From positions 1 through 5,691 of the forward strand of contig CANPVI010000105.1 in the NCBI GenBank assembly GCA_947581665.1: a DNA stretch of 5,691 bases. The letters are read 5' to 3'. The stretch comes from an uncultured Atopobiaceae bacterium. Lineage in GTDB: Bacteria; Actinomycetota; Coriobacteriia; Coriobacteriales; Atopobiaceae. Positions 1-5,677 of this stretch are shown here, piece by piece. The position numbers and the translations under genes were made by a program. Each line of letters starts with the position of its first letter. The first letter of the stretch is position 1. The notes below the pieces were generated by a model. It was not told the DNA's origin and did no database searches. It worked only from the letters and a program-made list of their open reading frames with translations.

Positions 1-1357
1 CGTCCGTGGGCTCTTCGGGCCACGTGCCGCTCACGAGGTCGTACTGCTCCTTCACGAGGTCGAGGTTCTCCGGGAGCTCGGAGAAGATGTCGGTGGACAT
101 GAGCTGCGCCATGAACTGCGAGTTGCCCATGCCGATGCCGAGCGCGCTGAAGGTCTCGTCGGGGTTGATCTTGTCGATGCCATCTGAGGTGTCGGCGTTG
201 TAGACCTGCGGCACGACGTTGTAGCCATACTCCACCGAGCGCGCGTACCGGTCGATCTCCTCCGCGTCGTCATCGAGGAACTCCTTGAGCGAGGCGAGAT
301 CGTTGTTCCCGAAGCTCGAGAACATGCGATCGATCACGCTCACCTCGCGGATATCCCCCGCCTCCGAGGGCTCGTCCTCGGTGTTGAGGTCCATCGAGAT
401 CCCCATCATCGAGGTCATGTCGAAGCTGGACGAGGTGATCTGTATCGGGTAGGACGAAAGCGTGTCCTCCTCGACGCTCATGATGTAGTCGTTCACGCCG
501 TTGGCGAGCGCGAGGATCGCGGCGATGCCGATGATGCCGATCGAGCCCGCGAAGGCCGTCATGATGGTGCGGCCCTTCTTCGTCATGAGGTTGTTGAAGG
601 AGAGCGAGAGCGCCGTGAGGAAGCCCATGCGCGCGGGACGAATGTCCTTGCTGCGCTCCTTCTTGCCCTCGACCTCGGGATCGTAGGGCCTCGAATCGGA
701 GACGATCCTGCCGTCCGCGAGCGACACGATGCGCGTGGCGTACTCCTCGGCGAGCTCCGGGTTGTGCGTGACCATCACCACGAGGCGATCCCGGGCGATC
801 TCGCGAAGGAGATCCATGATCTGCGTCGAGGTCTTGGAATCGAGGGCGCCCGTCGGCTCGTCGGCGAGCACGATCTCGGGATCGTTCACGAGGGCGCGGG
901 CGATGGCCACGCGTTGCGCCTGGCCACCCGAGAGCTGATTCGGGCGCTTCTTCGCGTGCTCGGCGAGGCCCACCTTCTCGAGCGCCTCCATGGCGCGCCG
1001 CCTGCGCTCCTCGCGCCCGACGCCGGAGAGCGTGAGCGCGAGCTCCACGTTGGCGAGCACCGTCTGGTGCGGGATGAGGTTGTAGCTCTGGAAGATGAAG
1101 CCCACGCGGTTGTTGCGGAAGGTGTCCCAGTCCTTCGAGCGGTAGTCCTTCGTGGAAATGCCGTCGATGAGGAGGTCGCCCGAATCGGCGTGGTCGAGCC
1201 CGCCGATGATGTTCAGGAGCGTCGTCTTGCCCGAGCCCGAGGGCCCGAGGATCGCCACGAACTCGCTGTCGCGAAACGCGAGCGAGACGCCGTCGAGCGC
1301 CACCTGCGAGAGGTCGCCCGTCTCATAGGACTTCGCGATGGAGTGGAGCTCGAGCAT
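1..1357 (-). CDS. ABC transporter, fused ATPase-permease (5' part, cut by window edge)
   Basis: Seen: reading the minus strand from ATG at 1357 gives 452 residues before the window edge. The N-terminal half is a complete ABC ATPase: Walker A GPSGSGKTT (residues 38-46, K44), Q-loop Q90, signature LSGGQ (142-146), Walker B IVLADEP with E167, and H-loop H198. A basic linker (about 230-262) leads to one hydrophobic segment (about 264-287), then a long polar, acidic region that looks extracytoplasmic. The start is firm: an in-frame TGA lies at 1373-1375 and GGGGG sits 3 bases before the ATG. Known: this order (LolD/MacB-type ATPase, first helix, large outer domain, then FtsX-type helices) is typical of about 1000-residue fused exporters common in Firmicutes and Coriobacteriia. 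Such proteins dimerise in the membrane and use ATP to move or act on envelope substrates such as lipoproteins, peptides or drugs. Inferred: the missing part carries the remaining outer domain and about three helices. The substrate is unknown. MacB itself is a poor match, because the outer domain follows a different sequence pattern. Confidence 0.93.
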   Translation of the reverse strand, partial: MLELHSIAKSYETGDLSQVALDGVSLAFRDSEFVAILGPSGSGKTTLLNIIGGLDHADSGDLLIDGISTKDYRSKDWDTFRNNRVGFIFQSYNLIPHQTVLANVELALTLSGVGREERRRRAMEALEKVGLAEHAKKRPNQLSGGQAQRVAIARALVNDPEIVLADEPTGALDSKTSTQIMDLLREIARDRLVVMVTHNPELAEEYATRIVSLADGRIVSDSRPYDPEVEGKKERSKDIRPARMGFLTALSLSFNNLMTKKGRTIMTAFAGSIGIIGIAAILALANGVNDYIMSVEEDTLSSYPIQITSSSFDMTSMMGISMDLNTEDEPSEAGDIREVSVIDRMFSSFGNNDLASLKEFLDDDAEEIDRYARSVEYGYNVVPQVYNADTSDGIDKINPDETFSALGIGMGNSQFMAQLMSTDIFSELPENLDLVKEQYDLVSGTWPEEPTD

Positions 1358-1570
1358 GATCCCCCGCTGCGCTCAAGATGAAGTCACAACTCAACGCGCC
1401 GTATTCTAGTCCTGCGCTCGCCGCCCATAAAACCTCCAAGCGAGCTTCCCATGGAGCTCACCGAATGCCCACGACGCGCTCCGCCTGGGGCCCCTACGCT
1501 CTACGCAGGGCTCGTAAGCGCGGAGCTCGCCATTCACGTTCCCAGGCACACGCCACAGCGAGGAGGAAGC
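1358..1570. promoter_or_regulatory. Divergent intergenic region, ABC transporter / aldose epimerase
   Basis: The 213 bases between two divergent starts must hold both promoters. On the minus strand, TAGAAT (1408-1403) matches the sigma-70 -10 box at 5 of 6 positions and lies 45 bases upstream of the transporter ATG. The hexamer about 17 bases further upstream (TTTATG) is only a weak -35 box. No convincing promoter was found for the epimerase on the plus strand. A short bulged hairpin (CGCTCTACG at 1497-1505 against CGTAAGCG at 1513-1520) lies in the presumed epimerase leader, and its role is unknown. The region lacks the GGTATC/TGGGCGAA block seen near the other sugar genes. Confidence 0.4.
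1561..1566 (+). promoter_or_regulatory. Ribosome binding site fixing the epimerase start
   Basis: AGGAGG is followed by four bases (AAGC) and then ATG at 1571. This strong match picks the 1571 start over the in-frame ATG at 1451. That upstream ATG has no Shine-Dalgarno sequence, and its extra 40 residues do not resemble the family. Confidence 0.85.
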
Positions 1571-2467
1571 ATGGACCACGATTCCATCGTCACCACCATT
1601 TCCAAGGGCGCGCTCGAGGTGAAGGTCGATTCCTTCGGGGCGCAGGTGACGAGCATCAAGCGCGAGGGCATCGAGTACCTCTGGCAGGGCGACGGCACCT
1701 GGTGGCACGGCCAATCCCCCGTGCTCTTCCCCATCGTCGGGCGCCTTCGCGACGACTATTGCGAGACCTCCCGCGGCCCCGCGCCGATGAAGCGCCACGG
1801 CGTGGCCCGCATCTCGCCCTTCGAGATCGACGAGGCCGTGGAGGACAAGATCGCGCTCACGCTCGTGGCAAACGACGACACACGCGCGCTCTACCCGTTC
1901 GACTTCTCGCTCACCATGACCTACACCGCCCTCGAGGACGAGAGCCTCGAGCAGCGTTTCCTCGTGAAGAACACCGGCGACGTGGACCTGCCCTTCGTGA
2001 TCGGCGGACATCCCGCGTTCAACGTGCCGCTGAACCCCGCCACGGGCGAGGTCTTCGAGGACTACGAGCTGCGCTTCGAGAAGCCATGGACGGCATCCTC
2101 CCCCATCCTCGTGGCCACGGGCCTGTGGAACTGGCAGCACATGATGGAGGTCGTGAGGGACGGCGACACCGTGCCCCTCACCCGGCACCTCTTCGATAGC
2201 GACACGCTGTGCTTCACCGACGTGCCCGATTCGACCGTCTCGCTCGTGGGCACGAAGAGCGGCCTCGGCGTGACGGTGCGCTTCGACGGCTTCCCCTACC
2301 TCGGCGTGTGGTCTTACGAGCGCAAGGCTCCCTTCGTGGCGCTCGAGCCGTGGACCGGCTGCGCCACCTCCACCGACGAAGACGAGACGCTCGAGGGCAA
2401 GCGCGGCATGACGACGCTCACCCCCGGCGACACCTTCGAGCGCGCCTTCACGATCAAACCGTTCTAG
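1571..2467 (+). CDS. Aldose 1-epimerase family protein (LacX-like mutarotase)
   Basis: Seen: 298 residues with the landmarks of the aldose 1-epimerase fold. These are FPIVGRL (53-59), KRHGVAR with H76 (74-80), GGHPAFNVPL with H147 (145-154), FDGFPYLGVWS (238-248) and ALEPWTGCAT with E259 (257-266), ending in a pro-rich LTPGDTF turn and a beta strand. Known: these enzymes interconvert alpha and beta anomers of hexoses, using a histidine as acid and a glutamate as base. H147 and E259 fit those roles. The GHPAFN and EPWTG patterns and the length of about 300 point to the LacX-like subgroup rather than to GalM, whose members are nearer 340 residues. There is no signal peptide, so it is cytosolic. 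Inferred: it equilibrates a sugar, or possibly a sugar phosphate, before phosphorylation or oxidation. It is transcribed away from the ABC transporter and towards the GntR regulator. The true substrate is not readable from sequence. Confidence 0.93.
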   Translation: MDHDSIVTTISKGALEVKVDSFGAQVTSIKREGIEYLWQGDGTWWHGQSPVLFPIVGRLRDDYCETSRGPAPMKRHGVARISPFEIDEAVEDKIALTLVANDDTRALYPFDFSLTMTYTALEDESLEQRFLVKNTGDVDLPFVIGGHPAFNVPLNPATGEVFEDYELRFEKPWTASSPILVATGLWNWQHMMEVVRDGDTVPLTRHLFDSDTLCFTDVPDSTVSLVGTKSGLGVTVRFDGFPYLGVWSYERKAPFVALEPWTGCATSTDEDETLEGKRGMTTLTPGDTFERAFTIKPF

Positions 2468-2486
2468 AATCTCAGCTCGCCCTTTT

Positions 2487-2542
2487 CGCCGTGTGACCAG
2501 TTTTTCGGTGCGTGGGCGCACCGAAAAACTGGTCACACGGCG
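2487..2542. repeat. Perfect 26-bp inverted repeat, 4-base loop, between convergent genes
   Basis: The left arm (2487-2512) and right arm (2517-2542) are exact reverse complements over 26 bases, separated by TGGG. The arm has three zones: a mixed outer part (CGCCGTGTGACCAG), a run of five T, and a GC-rich tip (CGGTGCG). It sits 19 bases after the epimerase stop and 64 bases past the regulator stop, where both converging transcripts should end, so a two-way terminator is plausible. It is not a textbook intrinsic terminator, because neither strand has a T run after the stem and the only T run is inside it. Its perfection and length also suit a dispersed palindromic intergenic repeat. Confidence 0.9.
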
Positions 2543-2547
2543 TAAGT

Positions 2548-2610
2548 TCAGGACGCCTGGACGGCTCGCCGCAAGACAAAAGCTCCGTCCCCGTTGTCCT
2601 GCGAGCTCAT
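2548..2610 (-). other. 20-codon reading frame overlapping the regulator stop (possible gene remnant)
   Basis: The frame begins with an ATG that overlaps the regulator's TGA (ATGA, 2610-2607) and ends with TGA at 2548, six bases before the inverted repeat. Its last six codons (GCC GTC CAG GCG TCC TGA) match the regulator's last six (GTC GTC CAG ACG TCA TGA) at 15 of 18 bases in the same frame, giving the endings VQAS and VQTS. The likeliest reading is a leftover 3' end from a duplicated or replaced regulator tail. A translated, coupled micropeptide is possible but unsupported. Confidence 0.25.
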
Positions 2611-3320
2611 GACGTCTGGACGACCTCGAAGGAATAGTCGCGGGTGTCGCGGTGGAGCACCGAATACTCGAAGAGCTGGCCGTCTCGCAAATACACCACC
2701 TGATCGATCTCCAATACCGGAATCTCGGGCGGGAGATTCAGCGCCTCTCGCTCGAAGTCCGTGGGCATGACGGCGCGGATGGAACGGTGCGCGCTCGCGA
2801 CGGTGAGGCCCGTGACCTTCGCCACCGTCTGGTAGAGCGATTCGCACACATCGCCTTCCGAGAGGTCCGGCAGGATCGTGATGGGGATCCACGTGTAGGA
2901 GACGAGCCCCCGCGTGCCGTGCACGTGGCGCACGCGCACGATGTGGTAGACGAAGGTGCCCTTCTGCACGCGCAGGCGCTCGGCCACACGACCCTCAGCT
3001 TCCACGACCTCGAAGACCTTCACCTCGGTCTCCGCGGAGACGCCGTGCGTGCGGGCGAAGTTCGCATAGCCCGAGATGGAGATGTCGTCTTCCGTGGTGT
3101 CGAGCGCGTCCGTGTCCTTCACGAACGTGCCCGCGCCGCGACGCTTCACCACGAGCCCCTTCTCCACGAGAAGGTCGAGCGCGCGACGGATGGTGATGCG
3201 GCTCACGCCGTAGATGCGGCAGAGCTCTTCGGCGACGGGGAGCTGTTGGTTGGGCTTGTAGGCGCCACTTCGGATCTTCGACTCAATGTCGCGGGTGACG
3301 GTTTCGTACTTGAGTGGCAT
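2607..3320 (-). CDS. GntR-family transcriptional regulator, HutC subfamily (wHTH + UTRA)
   Basis: Seen: 237 residues. An N-terminal winged helix (about 3-68) carries the GntR pattern QLPVAEELCRIYGVSRITIR (26-45), then RALDLLVEKGLVVKRRGAGTFV (46-67) including the wing. A linker (68-90) leads to a UTRA-type effector domain (about 90-234) with ERLRVQKGTFVYHIVRVR (114-131), EIDQVVYLRDGQLFEYSVLH (204-223) and a final RDYSFEV strand. Known: HutC-type GntR proteins bind DNA as dimers and release it when a small molecule, often a sugar phosphate or amino acid derivative, fills the UTRA pocket. The start at 3320 has GGAGG nine bases upstream. The frame stays open 30 residues further to 3410, but that stretch lacks family features and overlaps the promoter area. 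Inferred: it controls itself and perhaps the neighbouring oxidoreductase and manA, because a sequence block is shared between their upstream regions. The effector is unknown; a sugar phosphate is the natural guess here. Confidence 0.93.
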   Translation of the reverse strand: MPLKYETVTRDIESKIRSGAYKPNQQLPVAEELCRIYGVSRITIRRALDLLVEKGLVVKRRGAGTFVKDTDALDTTEDDISISGYANFARTHGVSAETEVKVFEVVEAEGRVAERLRVQKGTFVYHIVRVRHVHGTRGLVSYTWIPITILPDLSEGDVCESLYQTVAKVTGLTVASAHRSIRAVMPTDFEREALNLPPEIPVLEIDQVVYLRDGQLFEYSVLHRDTRDYSFEVVQTS

Positions 3321-3329
3321 AGACCCAGG

Positions 3330-3334
3330 CCTCC
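3330..3334 (-). promoter_or_regulatory. Ribosome binding site fixing the gntR-type regulator start
   Basis: GGAGG on the minus strand, nine bases before the ATG at 3320. It supports the 237-residue form over the longer open frame beginning at 3410. Confidence 0.75.
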
Positions 3335-3390
3335 GACCTAGGAACAGTGCGGCCGGGGCCCCGTCTCGGACGCAGCGACTTGTATCGAAC

Positions 3391-3430
3391 TTCGCTGATG
3401 GTATCGCCATTGGGCGAATGCTTCAGCGAA
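3391..3430. promoter_or_regulatory. 40-bp imperfect dyad upstream of the regulator (candidate operator)
   Basis: An outer pair TTCGCTGA (3391-3398) / TCAGCGAA (3423-3430) and an inner pair TCGCC (3404-3408) / GGCGA (3413-3417) share one centre of symmetry at 3410.5. In total 14 of 18 arm positions pair around the loop ATTG. It lies 70-110 bases before the regulator's ATG, in relatively AT-richer DNA where its promoter should be. GntR dimers typically bind dyads and often repress their own gene, so autoregulation is a reasonable inference. The usual HutC-type core (GT-N-TA-N-AC) was not found here, so the assignment is tentative. The inner part contains the block shared with 4583-4599. Confidence 0.45.
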
Positions 3431-3471
3431 AAATCCACCCAACGACGCTAATCGATGGATCGCCGACGTTG
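3429..3471 (-). terminator. Weak terminator-like hairpin after the oxidoreductase gene
   Basis: Read on the minus strand, CAACGTCG (3471-3464) can pair with CGTCGTTG (3447-3440) at 7 of 8 positions around a 16-base loop. TTTTT (3433-3429) follows six bases later. It begins 17 bases past the oxidoreductase stop, so it is rightly placed to end that transcript before the regulator. The large loop, mismatch and spacer before the T run make it weak. Confidence 0.3.
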
Positions 3472-3487
3472 CGCGTGCTCCGATGCC

Positions 3488-4528
3488 CTAGCGCAAGGGG
3501 AATTCGAGCCCGATCCGATGGCGGATGTCGTCCATCACGCGAAGCGCGGCGACAGTTCTCTCCGCCTCGCGCCCCACGCTTCGCTTGCCTACCACGGCCG
3601 CCACGAAGTCGCGGGTCTCGAAGACCATGTTGCCGAGGTCGCCGAGCGTCTCGAAAGCGCGCGCGTCCTCCTCGCTCCTGAGTGCGAGCACCTCCTGGCT
3701 GCCATCCGGCCAGAGGATCCGCGCATCGCGCGGATAGCCAAGGGAATCGAAGAGAAGCGTGCCGCCCTCGCCCTGCACCTGGCAGCCGAGCCGGTTCACC
3801 GAACTCTTCGAGTACTCGAGCGAGGCCTCATGCCCGTCGTAGTGGAGCACGGCCACGCCCGCGATGTCGATCGGACGGCGCGCCCCCGAGGCGCATGGCA
3901 CTTCGCGAAGCACGGCCTTCGCGCAGAGGCTCCCGGGCTCGCCGAAAAGCGCGAGCGCCACGTTCACCACGTAGACCCCGAGGTCCATGAGGGCGCCACC
4001 CGCGAACTCCGGATCGAAGATGTTGCTCGGGCGCCCTTGGCGCACGAGGTCGTAGCGGCTCGATTGCGTGCAGAAACTCAAGCGCGAGAGGCGAAGGGGC
4101 GAGATGCGCCCGAGTGCCGCCGTGAGTGAATCGTAAGCGGGATCGTGCGCGAGGCGCATCGCCTCCATCGCCACGACGCCGCGATCGCGCGCCGCGCGAA
4201 ACACCGCCTCGGCCTCACGCGCGCTCCGGGCGAAGGGCTTCTCCACGAGTACGTGCTTGCCCGCCTCGATGCACCTGAGCGCCTGCTCGGGATGGAGCGC
4301 GTTCGGACTCGCGATGTAGACGGCATCCACCTCGCTCGAGGCGACGAGCGCGTCGAGGTCGTCCCAGGCTCTCGCCTCCGGGTTCACGTTCCGCGAGAAC
4401 TCGCGCGCGTTCTCGAGGTTTCGAGAATAGGCGCCCACGAACTCCGCGCCATCCACGCGCTCGAGGGCCGTCAAAAAGCTCGTCGTGATGATGGACGTGC
4501 CGATGGTGGCGAATCGCACGATGCCCAT
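3488..4528 (-). CDS. Gfo/Idh/MocA-family NAD(P)-dependent oxidoreductase
   Basis: Seen: 346 residues. An N-terminal Rossmann fold starts with VRFATIGTSIIT (4-15), followed by VDAVYIASPNALHPEQA (67-83), the family motif HVLVEKPFA with E96-K97-P98 (92-100), and GGALMDLGVYVVN (177-189) at the start of the C-terminal substrate domain. Known: this family moves hydride between NAD(P) and sugars, inositols or related diols in the cytosol; the EKP lysine is catalytic, often with a downstream His or Tyr. Here Y186 occupies the place of the usual His, as in dihydrodiol/xylose dehydrogenase-like members. The ATG at 4528 follows AGGAGGGG by five bases. The frame stays open far upstream (to 5377), but that stretch is only the antisense of manA. 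It is divergent from manA and in the same direction as the regulator, 167 bases upstream of it. Inferred: oxidation of a sugar or polyol in the same local metabolism. The exact substrate and cofactor choice cannot be read. Confidence 0.93.
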   Translation of the reverse strand: MGIVRFATIGTSIITTSFLTALERVDGAEFVGAYSRNLENAREFSRNVNPEARAWDDLDALVASSEVDAVYIASPNALHPEQALRCIEAGKHVLVEKPFARSAREAEAVFRAARDRGVVAMEAMRLAHDPAYDSLTAALGRISPLRLSRLSFCTQSSRYDLVRQGRPSNIFDPEFAGGALMDLGVYVVNVALALFGEPGSLCAKAVLREVPCASGARRPIDIAGVAVLHYDGHEASLEYSKSSVNRLGCQVQGEGGTLLFDSLGYPRDARILWPDGSQEVLALRSEEDARAFETLGDLGNMVFETRDFVAAVVGKRSVGREAERTVAALRVMDDIRHRIGLEFPLR

Positions 4529-4533
4529 GGAAG

Positions 4534-4541
4534 CCCCTCCT
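4534..4541 (-). promoter_or_regulatory. Ribosome binding site fixing the oxidoreductase start
   Basis: AGGAGGGG on the minus strand, five bases (CTTCC) before ATG at 4528. It settles the start within a much longer open frame that runs upstream. Confidence 0.85.
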
Positions 4542-4582
4542 AGGAGAATTTGCTCTTGCGGCGGTTCGTGCCGCGCTTTGAG

Positions 4583-4599
4583 GGTATCAGGTGGGCGAA
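4583..4599. promoter_or_regulatory. Shared block GGTATC-N3-TGGGCGAA (candidate regulator site)
   Basis: GGTATC (4583-4588) and TGGGCGAA (4592-4599) recur in the same order and orientation upstream of the GntR-type regulator (3400-3405 and 3411-3418), with a five-base spacer there instead of three. The block lies 54 bases before the oxidoreductase ATG and 70 bases before the manA GTG. Fourteen identical bases in two regulatory gaps of one small locus suggest a common binding protein, most simply the local GntR regulator. The spacer difference and the lack of a dyad here weaken that case. Confidence 0.4.
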
Positions 4600-4659
4600 C
4601 GGGAGATGCGGCCACTCGGCGCACAATACTAGATGAGACTTTTCCGCATCGGAGCTTTT

Positions 4660-4664
4660 GGAGG
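4660..4664 (+). promoter_or_regulatory. Ribosome binding site fixing the manA GTG start
   Basis: GGAGG is followed by five bases (TTGTC) and then GTG at 4670, which is ideal spacing. The in-frame TTG at 4658 overlaps this site and has only a weak GGAG three bases upstream, so GTG is preferred. Confidence 0.8.
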
Positions 4665-4669
4665 TTGTC

Positions 4670-5677
4670 GTGGGTACTTCCAACCTCATTCACCTCGAAC
4701 CGTTCTTCAAGGAGACGATCTGGGGCGGACGACTGCTCGCACGCGAATTCGGCTATGACATCCCCGACGGTTCCGTAGGCGAGGCGTGGATCGTCTCCGC
4801 GCACCCGCATGGCCAAAGCCGCGTGGTGCGCGGTCCCGGCGCGGGCATGACGCTCGGCGAGCTCTGGCGAGCCCAGCCGCAGCTCTTCGGCATCGCGCAC
4901 GAGACGCCCACCGAGCGTTTCCCCCTTCTCGTAAAGATCATCGACGCAGCCCAGGACGTGTCCATACAGGTGCATCCCGATGACGCATACGCCGAGGCGC
5001 ACGGGCTCGAGGACGGTGGCAAGTACGAGTGTTGGTACATCCTCGAGGCGAAGCCCGGCGCGACCATCATCGTGGGGCAGACGGCGAAAGACGCCACCGA
5101 GCTCAAGGGCCGCATCGAGCGAAACGAGTGGGGCGAGATCCTGAACGAGATCCCCGTGGCCGCAGGCGACTTCTTCGCGATAGCCCCGGGGACCGTACAC
5201 GCCGTGAAGGCCGGCACGATGCTCCTCGAGATACAGCAGCCCTCGGATATCACCTACCGACTCTACGACTACGACCGCACCGACGCAAAGGGACAGGCGC
5301 GCGAGCTGCACGTAGAGCGGGCCCTCGAGGTCGTGGACTTCACACTTGAGGCGCCGACGCAGGGCTTCAAGGCCCACGAGGCCATGGCGAGGGAGCTCGG
5401 CCCCATTTCAAAGGCGCCATTGCTCTGGGGAAGGCACCAGACGGGCGTGGTGCCCTTGGAGGAAAACCCTCGCTTCAGCGTGGACCTCGTGCAGGTGATG
5501 GGCTCCTTCACGCAGCCGCTCACCGCATCCTTCACCTGCGTGTCCGTGGTGGATGGCGAGGGCAGCGCCAACGGCGAGACGGTCCGCAAGGGAGACAACC
5601 TCATCGCTCCCACCGACGTGCGCGCGCTCGAGCTCGAGGGGACGATGAGACTCGTGCTCTCCGCGCCTCGAAGCTAG
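4670..5677 (+). CDS. manA: Mannose-6-phosphate isomerase, class I
   Basis: Seen: 335 residues from a GTG start. The family landmarks are FFKETIWGG (12-20), GEAWIVSAHPHGQS (37-50), IQVHPDDAYA (99-108), GGKYECWYIL (116-125), FFAIAPGTVHAV (168-179) and QQPSDITYRLYDYDR (189-203). The expected zinc ligands are all present (Q100, H102, E120, H177), and R197 is in the position of the active-site arginine. Known: the enzyme is a cytosolic, zinc-dependent cupin that interconverts mannose-6-phosphate and fructose-6-phosphate. It links mannose use to glycolysis or, in reverse, supplies mannose for GDP-mannose and cell-surface glycans. The length matches the shorter Bacillus-type form (about 315-335) rather than the E. 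coli form (about 390). Inferred: it is transcribed alone from the divergent region, perhaps under the same control as the oxidoreductase. Fourteen bases of unassigned DNA follow the stop. Nothing appears truncated or mutated. Confidence 0.95.
   Translation: MGTSNLIHLEPFFKETIWGGRLLAREFGYDIPDGSVGEAWIVSAHPHGQSRVVRGPGAGMTLGELWRAQPQLFGIAHETPTERFPLLVKIIDAAQDVSIQVHPDDAYAEAHGLEDGGKYECWYILEAKPGATIIVGQTAKDATELKGRIERNEWGEILNEIPVAAGDFFAIAPGTVHAVKAGTMLLEIQQPSDITYRLYDYDRTDAKGQARELHVERALEVVDFTLEAPTQGFKAHEAMARELGPISKAPLLWGRHQTGVVPLEENPRFSVDLVQVMGSFTQPLTASFTCVSVVDGEGSANGETVRKGDNLIAPTDVRALELEGTMRLVLSAPRS

Larger units (their letters stand above)
4529..4669. promoter_or_regulatory. Divergent intergenic region, oxidoreductase / manA
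   Basis: The 141 bases must carry promoters for both genes. On the plus strand, AATACT (4625-4630) is a 4-of-6 match to a -10 box some 40 bases before the manA start, with no good -35 box. The minus strand shows no clear sigma-70 pair. A short inverted repeat, GCGGC (4558-4562) / GCCGC (4570-4574), would fold in the leader RNA of the oxidoreductase. The shared block at 4583-4599 lies centrally and could affect both genes. Confidence 0.4.

Noticed and set aside
764..1381. A 205-codon plus-strand frame opposite the ABC ATPase.
   Set aside because: It lies entirely against well-conserved Walker, signature and H-loop coding on the minus strand and has the composition of an antisense shadow.
1451..1570. 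An upstream ATG that would lengthen the epimerase by 40 residues.
   Set aside because: There is no ribosome binding site at 1451, the added residues lack family similarity, and a strong AGGAGG directs the start at 1571.
1406..2536. A 376-codon minus-strand frame opposite the aldose epimerase.
   Set aside because: Its translation is low-complexity (E/R/H/V/A-rich), matches no family, and crosses the epimerase and the palindrome. It is a shadow of the real gene's codon bias.
1487..3362. GGGGCCCC occurs in two leader regions (1487-1494 and 3355-3362).
   Set aside because: An 8-base all-G/C palindrome recurring twice is easily expected by chance in this GC-rich DNA, and the flanking bases do not match.
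3488..5377. Oxidoreductase frame open for 629 codons, suggesting a long N-terminal domain.
   Set aside because: The extra part is antisense to manA, has no recognisable domain, and the true start at 4528 has a strong Shine-Dalgarno site. Long antisense open frames are expected in GC-rich DNA.
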